64,000 nucleotides of DNA from Paenibacillus segetis (GTDB taxonomy: Bacteria; Bacillota; Bacilli; Paenibacillales; Paenibacillaceae), in NCBI RefSeq assembly GCF_014639155.1, contig NZ_BMFT01000008.1, positions 1 to 64,000 on the forward strand, given 5' to 3'. Below, piece after piece: positions 36,972 through 46,052 of the stretch. Within the stretch, counting starts at the first letter, position 1. Every line of letters begins with the position of its first letter. The position numbers and the translations under genes are program-made. Below the pieces are notes generated by a model that was not told the DNA's origin, searched no databases, and saw nothing but the letters and a program-made list of their open reading frames with translations.

Positions 36972-39900
36972 TTATTCTACGCCGACCTCTGCGCCTTCTA
37001 AGTTCAGGCTCAGTTTATCCCCTGCTGCATCATCCTCGTCGTCCATCTCTTTCATCTCAATCTCTTCTTCATTTTCGCTTAGGATCTTAACATCCATACC
37101 CAAGCTTTGAAGCTCTTTGATCAAGACTTTGAAGGACTCTGGAACACCAGGTTCAGGCACGTTCTCACCTTTGACGATCGATTCATAGGTTTTCACCCGG
37201 CCGACCACGTCATCGGATTTGACAGTAAGAATTTCTTGTAGTGTATATGCTGCGCCGTATGCTTCAAGCGCCCACACTTCCATCTCCCCGAAACGTTGAC
37301 CACCAAACTGAGCTTTACCACCCAGTGGCTGTTGTGTAACGAGAGAGTAAGGACCCGTCGAGCGGGCGTGGATTTTATCATCAACCATGTGCGCCAGTTT
37401 GATCATGTGCATGACACCGACGGTAACTTCACGCTCAAAGCGATCTCCCGTACGACCATCGTACAACACAGTCTTACCATTACGCTGCATGCCTGCTTCT
37501 TCCATTGCATCAAATACGTCGTATTCACTAGCACCATCAAATACCGGTGTTGCTACGTGAATACCTAGGCGAAGAGCCGCCATTCCAAGGTGGATTTCCA
37601 ATACCTGACCGATGTTCATCCGTGACGGAACCCCTAGTGGGTTAAGCACGACTTGAACTGGTGTACCATCAGGCATAAACGGCATATCCTCTTCCGGTAA
37701 AATACGGGCAACGACCCCTTTATTACCGTGACGTCCTGCCATCTTATCACCTTCGGATATTTTACGTTTTTGGGCAATATATACCCGAACGAGTTGATTC
37801 ACACCCGGAGGCAATTCATCACCGTTCTCACGAGTGAATACTTTAACGTCAACAACGATACCATCGGTACCATGAGGTACACGTAGGGAAGTATCACGAA
37901 CTTCGCGAGCTTTTTCTCCAAAGATAGCGTGCAGAAGGCGTTCCTCTGCAGTCAGTTCCGTAACCCCTTTTGGTGTTACTTTACCAACTAGAATGTCACC
38001 CGCACCAATCTCAGCACCAACACGGATAATTCCGCGTTCGTCAAGGTTGCGAAGCGCTTCTTCCCCTACATTTGGAATATCACGAGTGATTTCTTCAGGT
38101 CCAAGCTTCGTATCACGAGCTTCGGACTCATATTCTTCAATGTGAATCGACGTGTACACGTCTTCCTTCACAAGTTTTTCACTTAGTAGGATCGCATCCT
38201 CGTAGTTGTAACCTTCCCAAGTCATGAAGGCAACGACTACATTTCGTCCAAGTGCCAGTTCGCCCATTTCAGTAGACGGACCATCTGCAAGGATATCACC
38301 CTTCTTGATGATGTCTCCTTTTTTGACGATTGGACGTTGGTTGATGCATGTCCCTTGGTTAGAACGCATAAATTTGTGCAATTTATGTTTAACAAGGTCG
38401 CCTTTAACTTCCTTGCCATCTATTGTTTCAACACGGCGCAACCAGATTTCATTAGCTGCAGAACGCTCGATAATACCATCGTATTTCGATACGATACATA
38501 CGCCTGAATCTTTCGCAGACTTGTGCTCCATCCCCGTTCCTACTAGAGGAGCTTTTGGAATTAGGAGAGGCACCGCCTGCCGCTGCATGTTTGATCCCAT
38601 CAGCGCACGGTTAGAGTCATCGTTCTCTAGGAACGGGATGAGCGCCGTAGCTACTGATACAACCTGTTTAGGGGATACGTCCATGTAGTCAACACGATCA
38701 CTTGGCATCGTCAAGATGTTATCCGCTTGTTTGTTGTAACGAACGATAACATTCTCATCTTGGAACGTGCCATCCTCGTTCAGGATCGCGTTCGCTTGAG
38801 CGATGATGTAGTTATCTTCCTCATCGGCTGTTACATAAGCAATCTGGTCAGTAACTTTCGTCGTCTTAGGATCTACCCAACGATATGGAGCTTCAATGAA
38901 GCCATACTCGTTAATTCGAGCAAATGTTGACAAGGAGTTGATCAGACCGATGTTCGGACCTTCCGGTGTCTCGATTGGACACATACGACCATAGTGAGAA
39001 TGGTGGACGTCCCGCACTTCAAAGCCTGCACGTTCCCGAGTCAAACCGCCGGGTCCTAGTGCTGACAGACGACGTTTGTGCGTCAATTCTGCAAGTGGGT
39101 TCGTCTGATCCATAAACTGCGACAATTGGGAGCTACCAAAGAACTCCTTAATCGAAGCGATTACCGGACGTATGTTAATCAATGCTTGTGGCGTGATTAC
39201 GTTAGCGTCTTGAATCGACATTCTCTCACGTACTACACGTTCCATCCGTGATAGACCGATACGGAACTGATTCTGAAGCAGTTCACCTACAGAACGCAAA
39301 CGACGGTTACCCAGATGATCAATATCATCCGTGCTACCAATACCATGCAACAAGTTCAAGAAGTAACTGATCGAAGAAATAATATCGGCTGGCGTGATAT
39401 GCTTCACGGACTTATCGATATTACAGTTCGCAATAACCTTTACAACTTTGCCATCTTCAATTGGTGAGAAGATATCAACAGTTTGCAAAGGTACATCATT
39501 AGCATCAAGAACCCCGTTTGCAACGTGATAGTTTTTGAAACCAACTCCGTTCTCCAAGTAAGGGAGAATTTCATCCAACAAACGGCGATCGACCATTTGG
39601 CCTGCTTCCGCGATGATCTCACCTGTACTTACGTCAATAAGACTCTCAGCAAGTCTTTGATTGAAGAGCCGGTTCTTAATATGAAGCTTCTTATTCACCT
39701 TATAGCGGCCTACATTGGCCAAATCATAACGCTTTGGATCAAAGAAACGCGCCACCAATAAACTCTTCGCATTATCGAGAGTCGGTGGTTCACCTGGACG
39801 AAGACGCTCATAAATTTCTATCAATGCCTTCTCCGTCGAATCTGTGTTGTCCTTATCCAAGGTGTTACGGATATATTCATCGTTTCCGAGCAAATCCAAG

Positions 39901-40517
39901 ATTTCTGCATCCGTACCAAAGCCAAGCGAGCGAAGTAGCACGGTTACTGGAATTTTACGAGTACGATCGATACGAACGTATACGATATCCTTCGCATCTG
40001 TCTCAAGCTCCAGCCATGCACCACGGTTTGGAATAACCGTTGCTGCATATGTTTTCTTCCCGTTCTTATCTACTTTCGTGTTGAAATAGACGCTAGGAGA
40101 GCGAACCAATTGGCTGACAATAACCCGTTCTGCACCGTTAATAATAAAGGTGCCGGTTTCCGTCATCAATGGGAAATCTCCCATGAACACTTCCTGCTCT
40201 TTAACTTCGCCGGTTTCCTTATTAATGAGCCGGACTTTTACCCGAAGCGGCGCCGCATACGTTACGTCACGTTCTTTAGCGTCGTCTACTGTATACTTTG
40301 GTTCGCCCAGGCTGTAATCGATAAATTCCAACACCAAATTACCCGTGAAATCCTGAATCGGCGAAATGTCTTGAAACATCTCCCGAAGGCCCTCTTCCAA
40401 GAACCATTCATAGGATTTCTGTTGGATTTCGATCAGGTTCGGAATTTCGAGTACCTCGTTAATTCGCGCATAACTTCGCCGAGTGCGTCGACCATATTGA
40501 ACAAGATGTCCTGCCAA
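36972..40517 (-). CDS. rpoB: RNA polymerase beta subunit
   Basis: 1181 aa. The rifampicin pocket reads GSSQLSQFMDQTNPLAELTH then KRRLSALGPGG, the wild-type sensitive form. The C-terminal GGKAQFGGQRFGEMEVWALE is conserved; the tail is acidic. Start is TTG (AGHLVQYGRRTRR), the same position as the TTG of B. subtilis, preceded by GAGGGGTGAG; an ATG six codons upstream overlaps that site. Co-transcribed with rpoC. Confidence 0.98.
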   Translation of the reverse strand: MAGHLVQYGRRTRRSYARINEVLEIPNLIEIQQKSYEWFLEEGLREMFQDISPIQDFTGNLVLEFIDYSLGEPKYTVDDAKERDVTYAAPLRVKVRLINKETGEVKEQEVFMGDFPLMTETGTFIINGAERVIVSQLVRSPSVYFNTKVDKNGKKTYAATVIPNRGAWLELETDAKDIVYVRIDRTRKIPVTVLLRSLGFGTDAEILDLLGNDEYIRNTLDKDNTDSTEKALIEIYERLRPGEPPTLDNAKSLLVARFFDPKRYDLANVGRYKVNKKLHIKNRLFNQRLAESLIDVSTGEIIAEAGQMVDRRLLDEILPYLENGVGFKNYHVANGVLDANDVPLQTVDIFSPIEDGKVVKVIANCNIDKSVKHITPADIISSISYFLNLLHGIGSTDDIDHLGNRRLRSVGELLQNQFRIGLSRMERVVRERMSIQDANVITPQALINIRPVIASIKEFFGSSQLSQFMDQTNPLAELTHKRRLSALGPGGLTRERAGFEVRDVHHSHYGRMCPIETPEGPNIGLINSLSTFARINEYGFIEAPYRWVDPKTTKVTDQIAYVTADEEDNYIIAQANAILNEDGTFQDENVIVRYNKQADNILTMPSDRVDYMDVSPKQVVSVATALIPFLENDDSNRALMGSNMQRQAVPLLIPKAPLVGTGMEHKSAKDSGVCIVSKYDGIIERSAANEIWLRRVETIDGKEVKGDLVKHKLHKFMRSNQGTCINQRPIVKKGDIIKKGDILADGPSTEMGELALGRNVVVAFMTWEGYNYEDAILLSEKLVKEDVYTSIHIEEYESEARDTKLGPEEITRDIPNVGEEALRNLDERGIIRVGAEIGAGDILVGKVTPKGVTELTAEERLLHAIFGEKAREVRDTSLRVPHGTDGIVVDVKVFTRENGDELPPGVNQLVRVYIAQKRKISEGDKMAGRHGNKGVVARILPEEDMPFMPDGTPVQVVLNPLGVPSRMNIGQVLEIHLGMAALRLGIHVATPVFDGASEYDVFDAMEEAGMQRNGKTVLYDGRTGDRFEREVTVGVMHMIKLAHMVDDKIHARSTGPYSLVTQQPLGGKAQFGGQRFGEMEVWALEAYGAAYTLQEILTVKSDDVVGRVKTYESIVKGENVPEPGVPESFKVLIKELQSLGMDVKILSENEEEIEMKEMDDEDDAAGDKLSLNLEGAEVGVE

Positions 40518-40812
40518 CTTTAACTCACCCCTCATGTCTACTCACTTAAAAAATTGATTGCGAACCCGTGTTTGTACCCTTATAATAGGTTCAAGACGGA
40601 TTCACCCACAAATAAAGAAAAGCCCTTATCGAATGCTTTCGAAAAAAGAGCACCATTATCTGTGACACTTCTGCCCTGATGTCCCCGTATTCAGTAGATT
40701 TGCCCAAAATGTACATATTATACGTTAAACAATATGATTTAATGCATTGTTCTCGTAAAACTCTTGACATTTCAACAAACTAAAGTCACAAAGGCCATCC
40801 TAATACTGACAT
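40518..40812 (-). promoter_or_regulatory. Long (~295 nt) structured rpoB leader with attenuator-like stems
   Basis: Between the promoter and rpoB the minus strand carries GGGCA...TGCTC followed by TTTTTT (40642-40676). Next come GAAAGC...GCTTTTC followed by TTTATTT (40613-40640), and GAACC...GGTTC near 40555-40590. The first two look like weak intrinsic terminators in series. Read-through control of rpoBC is inferred, not shown. This accounts for most of the 389-nt gap to the methyltransferase gene. Confidence 0.45.
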
Positions 40813-40818
40813 TTTATA

Positions 40819-40847
40819 ATAATATCATATCCATTTTTCAAAGTCAA
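40819..40847 (-). promoter_or_regulatory. Sigma-A promoter of rpoB-rpoC
   Basis: TTGACT (40842-40847) and TATTAT (40819-40824), spacer 17, in an AT-rich stretch. A second TATAAT-like element at 40729-40734 lacks a clear -35. Confidence 0.7.
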
Positions 40848-40906
40848 CCTATATCTTTTTGATCTAGATCTCTTATAATGATCTATCTACTCAACACGCA
40901 TACTCT

Positions 40907-41509
40907 TTAATTCTTCGTAGCCTTATATATTCGATATCCTTTATCTTTTGTCACTTCTTCCACCTTCGCAAAGAGCGACTCCAATTTCTGACGCGCCGAC
41001 GGCGCCCCCTGTTTCTTCTGAATGACAATCCACAGCGATCCACCCTGCCGTAATCGTTCAAAAGCTCCTTCAAAAATTGCATGAACTGTTTCTTTGCCTG
41101 CCCGAATCGGGGGATTAGTCAGAACAACATCAAACTGTTCCTCATCTTCAATCGCCGCAAACAAATCACTCTCTACTATAGTTACATTATTCAATTTGTT
41201 AACGATGGCATTCTCTCGTGCCAACTCCACTGCGCGGCTGTTAACATCAATCATGGTGACATGTCCCTCTATTGCAAGTTTTGCTGCTGTTAATCCTATT
41301 GGACCGTATCCACAACCAACATCTAATACTTTGGCACCACTTGGAATATCCATCGCTTCAATTAATGTCCGACTGCCATAATCGACACCGCCCTTGGCGA
41401 ATACCCCTGCGTCGCTCACAAATCGGAATACTTGTCCCCGCAGCTGAACCTCCCAAACCTTACGGTCGTGAGCAACTGTTGGTTGACTGGTATAGTAGTG
41501 ATCAGACAT
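40907..41509 (-). CDS. RsmC/RlmG-like SAM-dependent methyltransferase (YbxB-like)
   Basis: 200 aa class I methyltransferase. SAM-binding motif VLDVGCGYGPIG (61-72) and catalytic-type TNPPIRAG (131-138), as in guanine-N2 rRNA methyltransferases. Lies between rplL and rpoB as ybxB does in B. subtilis. Probably methylates rRNA; the exact base is unknown. Confidence 0.9.
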   Translation of the reverse strand: MSDHYYTSQPTVAHDRKVWEVQLRGQVFRFVSDAGVFAKGGVDYGSRTLIEAMDIPSGAKVLDVGCGYGPIGLTAAKLAIEGHVTMIDVNSRAVELARENAIVNKLNNVTIVESDLFAAIEDEEQFDVVLTNPPIRAGKETVHAIFEGAFERLRQGGSLWIVIQKKQGAPSARQKLESLFAKVEEVTKDKGYRIYKATKN

Positions 41510-41567
41510 TCTTTCCTTCCCTCCGGTTAAGGTTTTAATAGAATATATTATTCTCAGTCCTGCCTCT

Positions 41568-41603
41568 AATAAAACAAACCCCTTGAAATTGATTCAAGGG
41601 GTT
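41568..41603 (-). terminator. Terminator after rplL
   Basis: AACCCCTTGA-ATCAATT-TCAAGGGGTT is a perfect 10-bp hairpin on the minus strand, followed by TGTTTTATT. It ends the rplJ-rplL unit before the methyltransferase gene. Confidence 0.9.
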
Positions 41604-41623
41604 CGTGTAAGTTAGAGAAAGAA

Positions 41624-41986
41624 TTACTTCACTTCTACAGAAGCGCCTGCTTCTTCCAATTTTGCTTTTACTGCTTCTGCTTCTTCTTTGCTTACTTTTT
41701 CTTTCAATGGTTTTGGTGCATTGTCAACAAGGTCTTTTGCTTCTTTCAAGCCGAGGCCTGTAATTTCGCGAACGACTTTGATAACGTTGATTTTGGATGC
41801 GCCAGCGCCATTCAAAATTACGTCGAATTCGGATTGCTCAGCAGCTTCAACTGCTGCGCCGCCACCTACCATAGCTACTGGAGCTGCAGCAGTTACGCCA
41901 AATTCCTCTTCGATTGCTTTAACAAGATCGTTCAGTTCAAGAACGGTCATGCCTTTGATTTCTTCCAAGATAGTTTCTTTACTCAT
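41624..41986 (-). CDS. rplL: 50S ribosomal protein L7/L12
   Basis: 120 aa. N-terminal dimerisation helices, Ala/Gly-rich hinge (~37-52) and C-terminal factor-binding domain with GLGLKEAKDLVDNAPKPLKE. Multiple copies bind L10 to form the stalk. GGAGG precedes ATG. Confidence 0.98.
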   Translation of the reverse strand: MSKETILEEIKGMTVLELNDLVKAIEEEFGVTAAAPVAMVGGGAAVEAAEQSEFDVILNGAGASKINVIKVVREITGLGLKEAKDLVDNAPKPLKEKVSKEEAEAVKAKLEEAGASVEVK

Positions 41987-42051
41987 GGTTGAACCTCCGT
42001 TATATTAGTTTATTTTGGTTATTAGTTTAAATCACTTGACTTAGAAGAAGC

Positions 42052-42561
42052 TTACGCGCTTGCGCCTTCTTCTTCTTTCTCTGCAACGGCTTTAACTGCA
42101 AGCGCGAAGTTGCGCATTGGAGCTTGAAGCACGCTGAGGAGCATGGAAAGGAGACCTTCGCGGGATGGTAGATCTGCCAACGCTTTGATTTGCTCAACGC
42201 CAACAACCTTACCTTCTACTACGCCACCTTTTACTTTAAGCGCATCGTTCTTCTTCGCGAAATCGCTAAGAATTTTTGCTGGAGCTACTGCATCTTCTGC
42301 GCTGAACGCGATGGCTGTAGGACCAACCAAAACTTCGTCCAGTTCAGAAAGTTCCGCAGCTGCTGTCGCACGACGAACGAGCGAGTTCTTAAGCACTTGG
42401 AATTCTACGCCAGCTTCACGAAGCTGTTTACGAAGTTCCGTAACTTGAGCAACGTTAAGTCCGCGGTAATCTGCAACTACAGTCGTTGCGCTCTCGCGCA
42501 GCTTCGCAGTAACTACATCAACAGCTTCCTGTTTTGCTTGAATCACTTTTACGTTTGCCAA
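42052..42561 (-). CDS. rplJ: 50S ribosomal protein L10
   Basis: 169 aa, stalk base (ANVKVIQAKQEAVDVVTAKL). The start is TTG with GGAGG 8 nt upstream; three codons further up a GTG overlaps the binding site. L10 in complex with L12 binds the leader RNA to repress its own synthesis. Confidence 0.96.
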   Translation of the reverse strand: MANVKVIQAKQEAVDVVTAKLRESATTVVADYRGLNVAQVTELRKQLREAGVEFQVLKNSLVRRATAAAELSELDEVLVGPTAIAFSAEDAVAPAKILSDFAKKNDALKVKGGVVEGKVVGVEQIKALADLPSREGLLSMLLSVLQAPMRNFALAVKAVAEKEEEGASA

Positions 42562-42602
42562 ACTGTACACCTCCTGATAGATTTTCTAGGCATTAATCCA
42601 TT

Positions 42603-42745
42603 AAAAAAGCCTCCGTAGAATCTACGAAGGCCTGATGAATCATCATTTGCAGCAAACTGCAAAACGTTGACGTTCTATCACAACACCTCGGCAGGAAATT
42701 AAGCCTTTAACGGCACCTACTGTCTACGGTAAGCATATTCAAATT
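42603..42745 (-). ncRNA. L10 leader (ribosomal protein L10/L12 autoregulatory element)
   Basis: The minus strand carries AATTTCCTGCCGAGGTGT and flanking stems typical of the Firmicute L10 leader, then a terminator GCCTTCGTAGA-TTC-TACGGAGGC-TTTTTT (42603-42634). L10-L12 binding is expected to favour the terminator and lower rplJL expression. Recognised from the conserved core; boundaries approximate. Confidence 0.85.
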
Positions 42746-42772
42746 AATTTCCCATATCAAAACAACTTGTTC

Positions 42773-42801
42773 AGTTTACCAAGGGATATCCAGAATGTCA
42801 A
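42773..42801 (-). promoter_or_regulatory. Sigma-A promoter of rplJ-rplL
   Basis: Perfect TTGACA (42796-42801) and TAAACT (42773-42778), spacer 17, just after rplA; the transcript then enters the L10 leader. Confidence 0.75.
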
Positions 42802-42829
42802 TCCCATTACCCACTAAATGCAGGCGGTA

Positions 42830-43522
42830 TTATCTGTAAACAGATGTGTTGACACGAGCACTTGGGCCCATCGTCGAAGAAATCGCGATGTTCTTCAAGT
42901 AAACGCCTTTAGCAGCAGCCGGTTTTGCCCGGTTCAATGCGTCAACAAGAGCCTTAAGGTTCTCGTTCAATTGATCAGCGCCAAAAGACACTTTACCAAT
43001 CGGTGCATGAATTTGTCCTGCTTTGTCCAAACGATACTCGATTTTACCCGCTTTGATTTCTTGAACCGCTTTAGCTACGTCAAACGTAACTGTACCTGCT
43101 TTAGGGTTAGGCATAAGACCTTTACCACCGAGCAGACGACCCAATTTACCAACTTCACTCATCATGTCCGGTGTTGCTACGCAAACATCGAACTCGAACC
43201 AGCCTTGTTGGATTTTGTTAATAACGTCTTGATCGCCAACGTAGTCAGCTCCAGCAGCTTCCGCTTCCTTCACTTTTTCACCTTTGGCAAATACCAACAC
43301 GCGTTGAGTTTTACCTGTACCGTGTGGTAGTACTACTACGCCACGAACAGCTTGGTCTTGTTTACGTGGGTCTACACCCAAACGAACTGCTACTTCAACG
43401 GTTTCGTCAAACTTTGCAGTTGCTGCCTTTTTCACTAGTTCAACAGCTTCTAAAGGCTCGTAAGTTGCTTCGCTATCAATAAGCTTTGCAGCTTCTTGGT
43501 ATTTTTTACCGTGCTTAGCCAT
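42830..43522 (-). CDS. rplA: 50S ribosomal protein L1
   Basis: 230 aa two-domain L1 of the E-site stalk, MAKHGKKYQEAAKLID ... NPKAGTVTFDVAKAV. Known as the translational repressor of the L11 operon in E. coli; a look-alike of its rRNA site lies right upstream. ATG with AAAGGAGGATG chosen over a 14-residue extension. Confidence 0.98.
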   Translation of the reverse strand: MAKHGKKYQEAAKLIDSEATYEPLEAVELVKKAATAKFDETVEVAVRLGVDPRKQDQAVRGVVVLPHGTGKTQRVLVFAKGEKVKEAEAAGADYVGDQDVINKIQQGWFEFDVCVATPDMMSEVGKLGRLLGGKGLMPNPKAGTVTFDVAKAVQEIKAGKIEYRLDKAGQIHAPIGKVSFGADQLNENLKALVDALNRAKPAAAKGVYLKNIAISSTMGPSARVNTSVYR

Positions 43523-43536
43523 GAATTCATCCTCCT

Positions 43537-43566
43537 TTGTGGTATTAGCGGAAATTCCTCCCACTG
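43537..43566 (-). promoter_or_regulatory. Putative L1-binding mRNA site upstream of rplA
   Basis: On the minus strand GTGGGAGG (43557-43564) is followed after ~11 nt by AATACCAC (43539-43546). In 23S rRNA the L1 site is formed by GGTGGGAGG on one strand and AAATACCACC on the other. Here GTGG/CCAC pair with the GAGG and AATA loops opposed, just ahead of the ribosome binding site. Strong resemblance by eye; binding untested. Confidence 0.6.
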
Positions 43567-43597
43567 TGGACGGAAATCAATCCGTCTTCATCAAGAA

Positions 43598-44023
43598 CTA
43601 GTCTTGAATCGTAATGCCCATGCTGCGGGCGGTACCTTCAACCATACGCATAGCTGCTTCAACAGAAGCTGCGTTAAGGTCAGGCATTTTTTGCTCTGCG
43701 ATCTCACGAACAACGCTGCGATTCACAGTAGCTACTTTTTTCTTGTTTGGTTCGCCGGAACCTTTCTCAATCTTCGCTGCAACGCGAAGTAGAACGGCTG
43801 CCGGAGGAGTTTTGGTGATGAACGTAAAGGAACGATCTTCAAACACCGAAATTTCAACCGGAATGATCAAACCAGCTTGATCGGCGGTACGTGCGTTGAA
43901 CTCTTTACAGAATGCCATGATGTTGACACCCGCTTGACCCAATGCCGGACCTACCGGAGGTGCAGGATTCGCTTTCCCTGCAGGAATTTGCAGTTTTACA
44001 ACTTTGATAACTTTCTTCGCCAT
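43598..44023 (-). CDS. rplK: 50S ribosomal protein L11
   Basis: 141 aa, GTPase-centre protein (KVVKLQIPAGKANPAPPVGP, conserved prolines of the thiostrepton region intact). AAGGAGGTG precedes ATG. First gene of rplK-rplA. Confidence 0.98.
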   Translation of the reverse strand: MAKKVIKVVKLQIPAGKANPAPPVGPALGQAGVNIMAFCKEFNARTADQAGLIIPVEISVFEDRSFTFITKTPPAAVLLRVAAKIEKGSGEPNKKKVATVNRSVVREIAEQKMPDLNAASVEAAMRMVEGTARSMGITIQD

Positions 44024-44045
44024 GTAAGACACCTCCTTGCCCTAG

Positions 44046-44078
44046 TAGTGGTAGACGGGACCTACGCCCCTCCCACAG
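44046..44078 (-). promoter_or_regulatory. Putative L1-binding mRNA site upstream of rplK
   Basis: GTGGGAGG (44069-44076) is followed after 15 nt by TACCAC (44048-44053) on the minus strand, with an internal GGTCCC segment that could cap the stem. Same pairing scheme as the site before rplA and the 23S L1 stalk. Lies ~25 nt before the rplK start. Confidence 0.55.
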
Positions 44079-44093
44079 TGAAACCCAAGAAAC

Positions 44094-44627
44094 CTATATT
44101 TTCTCCACTTGATTGTAATCCAATTCAAGAGGGGTTTCTCGTCCAAACATGTTAACATGAACCTTAAGCTTACTCTTGTCGATCAGAATTTCTTCGATCG
44201 AACCAACGAAATTGGCAAACGGACCAACTTTGATGCGTACGGATTCTTTAAGATCGAACTCAATAACTGGTTTTGGTTCTTCCATGCCCATATGTTGTAG
44301 AATCTGTTCTACTTCCTCAGGAAGCAGAGCTGTTGGCTTGGAGCCAGAACCCGTTGAGCCGACAAATCCAGTAACTCCTGGTGTATTGCGAACAACATAC
44401 CAAGAATCATCGGTTTGGACCATTTCTACCAAGACATAACCGGGGTAAACTTTACGCATGACGGTCTTTTTCTTACCATCTTTGTTCACCACTTCTTCTT
44501 CCATCGGAACAAGAACGCGGAATATCTTGTCTTCCATGCCCATGGACTCGACACGCTTTTCTAAATTGGCTTTCACCTTGTTCTCATACCCTGAATAGGT
44601 ATGAACGACGTACCATCTTTTTTCCAT
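44094..44627 (-). CDS. nusG: Transcription termination/antitermination factor NusG
   Basis: 177 aa: NGN domain (MEKRWYVVHTYSGYENKVKA) and C-terminal KOW domain (VKVGPFANFVGSIEEI-type). Couples RNA polymerase with ribosome or Rho and promotes pausing in Bacillus. Follows secE by ~25 nt. Confidence 0.98.
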   Translation of the reverse strand: MEKRWYVVHTYSGYENKVKANLEKRVESMGMEDKIFRVLVPMEEEVVNKDGKKKTVMRKVYPGYVLVEMVQTDDSWYVVRNTPGVTGFVGSTGSGSKPTALLPEEVEQILQHMGMEEPKPVIEFDLKESVRIKVGPFANFVGSIEEILIDKSKLKVHVNMFGRETPLELDYNQVEKI

Positions 44628-44650
44628 ATCAAGCCACCTAAGGACCCTTC

Positions 44651-44842
44651 TTAAATTATCGCTTCGATAACAGCGGAAATGCCGATGTCAAGCACCCAAA
44701 AATAAATCGCGACAACTGCAATTGTACCAAGCACAATCAGCGTATAATTGGTCAGCTCTTTACGATTAGGCCAGCGAACCTTTTTAAGCTCTGCCCAGCT
44801 TTCAGAGAAAAAAGAAAACAACGACTTGAAACTTCGTTTCAT
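44651..44842 (-). CDS. secE: Protein translocase subunit SecE
   Basis: 63 aa with one membrane helix (~38-58) after the conserved amphipathic SWAELKKVRWPNRKELTNYT. Short single-span form of Gram-positives; clamps SecY. Confidence 0.97.
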   Translation of the reverse strand: MKRSFKSLFSFFSESWAELKKVRWPNRKELTNYTLIVLGTIAVVAIYFWVLDIGISAVIEAII

Positions 44843-44863
44843 GAGCGCCTACACCTCCAAAGA

Positions 44864-45013
44864 CTATCTGGTTTCGCGATGAGGAACTTGCTCGTTACAA
44901 AACTTGCAAAATTTCTTCATCTCCATGCGGTCGGGGTGGTTACGCTTGTTTTTCGTTGTCGTGTAGTTTCTTTGTTTACAGTTCGTACAAGCCAACGTAA
45001 TAATTACCCGCAT
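44864..45013 (-). CDS. rpmG: 50S ribosomal protein L33 (zinc form)
   Basis: 49 aa, MRVIITLACTNCKQRNYTTT with CTNC and CKFC zinc ligands. GGGAGGTG precedes ATG; a 22-residue extension is rejected. Heads the rpmG-secE-nusG unit. Confidence 0.97.
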   Translation of the reverse strand: MRVIITLACTNCKQRNYTTTKNKRNHPDRMEMKKFCKFCNEQVPHRETR

Positions 45014-45100
45014 GATGTGCACCTCCCGAAGACATTCTACAATATGAGATGTCTCTATATTGACCCAAATGACAAACACAAATTTAGGCCTACCTAAAAC

Positions 45101-45130
45101 ACTTTATCATAATCAACCTATTCGTGTCAA
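45101..45130 (-). promoter_or_regulatory. Sigma-A promoter of rpmG-secE-nusG
   Basis: Perfect TTGACA (45125-45130) and TAAAGT (45101-45106), spacer 18. Confidence 0.6.
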
Positions 45131-45244
45131 CGAGACACAACCCTTTAAGTTTCCGCTAACATACAGTATAACTCAGCTCTTTTAAAGATAAACCCTGAAA
45201 CATCCTGAAATTACCGTTTCTGATAATTAAATAGAGTTTACTTT

Positions 45245-45280
45245 AAAAATAAAAAAGACAGCTATTAATATAGCTATCCT
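45245..45280 (-). terminator. Terminator after sigH
   Basis: GGATAGCTA and TAGCTGTC pair on the minus strand, followed by TTTTTATTTTT. Confidence 0.8.
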
Positions 45281-45313
45281 TATATTATATCTTTTGTACA
45301 TACAGAAGAAAGA

Positions 45314-45964
45314 TTACAACCCGCCGTCTCGAACTTCCAGGTACTTTTCAAGTTTGCGTTTAACACGCTGTAATGCGTTATCTATCGATTTAACATGACG
45401 TTTCAAATCTACCGCAATCTCCTGGTAGGAACGTCCATCGAGATACAACATTAATACTTTACGTTCCAGTTCACTGAGAATTTCGGACATCTTGTCCTCC
45501 AGGCCAACAAACTCCTCCTGGTTAATAATCAGCTCTTCAGGATCGCATACCTGAGAACCACAAATGACATCAAGCAATGTCCGATCAGAATCCTCGTCAT
45601 AAATCGGCTTGTCCAAGGATACATAAGAGTTCAATGGAATATGCTTCTGCCGTGTCGCTGTTTTAATCGCCGTAATGATCTGACGCGTAATGCATAACTC
45701 GGCGAATGCTTTGAACGAAGCGAGCTTATCCCCTCGAAAGTCCCTGATCGATTTATAAAGACCAATCATTCCTTCTTGGATGATATCCTCACGATCAGCC
45801 CCAATCAAGAAATAAGATCTGGCTTTGGCGCGTACGAAACTCCGGTACTTATTAATTAAGTACTCTAACGCTTCACTATCACCTACACGGACCGCTTCGA
45901 CAATTTCTTCGTCACTTTGGATCTCATAGTCAAACCTTACCCATTTCTCGAGGTTGACACTCAC
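45314..45964 (-). CDS. sigH: RNA polymerase sigma-H (early sporulation sigma factor)
   Basis: 216 aa. Region 2 (~25-95) includes YFLIGADREDIIQEGMIGLY, binding the core enzyme and -10; region 4 (~160-210) includes the helix-turn-helix SYQEIAVDLKRHVKSIDNAL. Drives early stationary-phase and sporulation genes such as spo0A and spo0F in Bacillus. The start is GTG: GGAGG lies 8 nt upstream, with an adjacent GTG as alternative. In the conserved place between rae1 and rpmG. Confidence 0.97.
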   Translation of the reverse strand: MSVNLEKWVRFDYEIQSDEEIVEAVRVGDSEALEYLINKYRSFVRAKARSYFLIGADREDIIQEGMIGLYKSIRDFRGDKLASFKAFAELCITRQIITAIKTATRQKHIPLNSYVSLDKPIYDEDSDRTLLDVICGSQVCDPEELIINQEEFVGLEDKMSEILSELERKVLMLYLDGRSYQEIAVDLKRHVKSIDNALQRVKRKLEKYLEVRDGGL

Positions 45965-46022
45965 CACAAATCCCTCCGGCTGCAACGCACGGTGCCCCGT
46001 CACTCTGTCAAGTAATACGAAC

Positions 46023-46052
46023 AGTATATATTAGTGTGCATATTAGCGTCAA
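46023..46052 (-). promoter_or_regulatory. Sigma-A promoter of sigH
   Basis: TTGACG (46047-46052) and TATACT (46023-46028), spacer 18, in an AT-rich region of the kind AbrB binds in B. subtilis; AbrB control is inference. Confidence 0.65.

Noticed and set aside
36972..40517. Rifampicin-resistance changes in rpoB
   Set aside because: All residues of the rifampicin cluster match the sensitive B. subtilis sequence.
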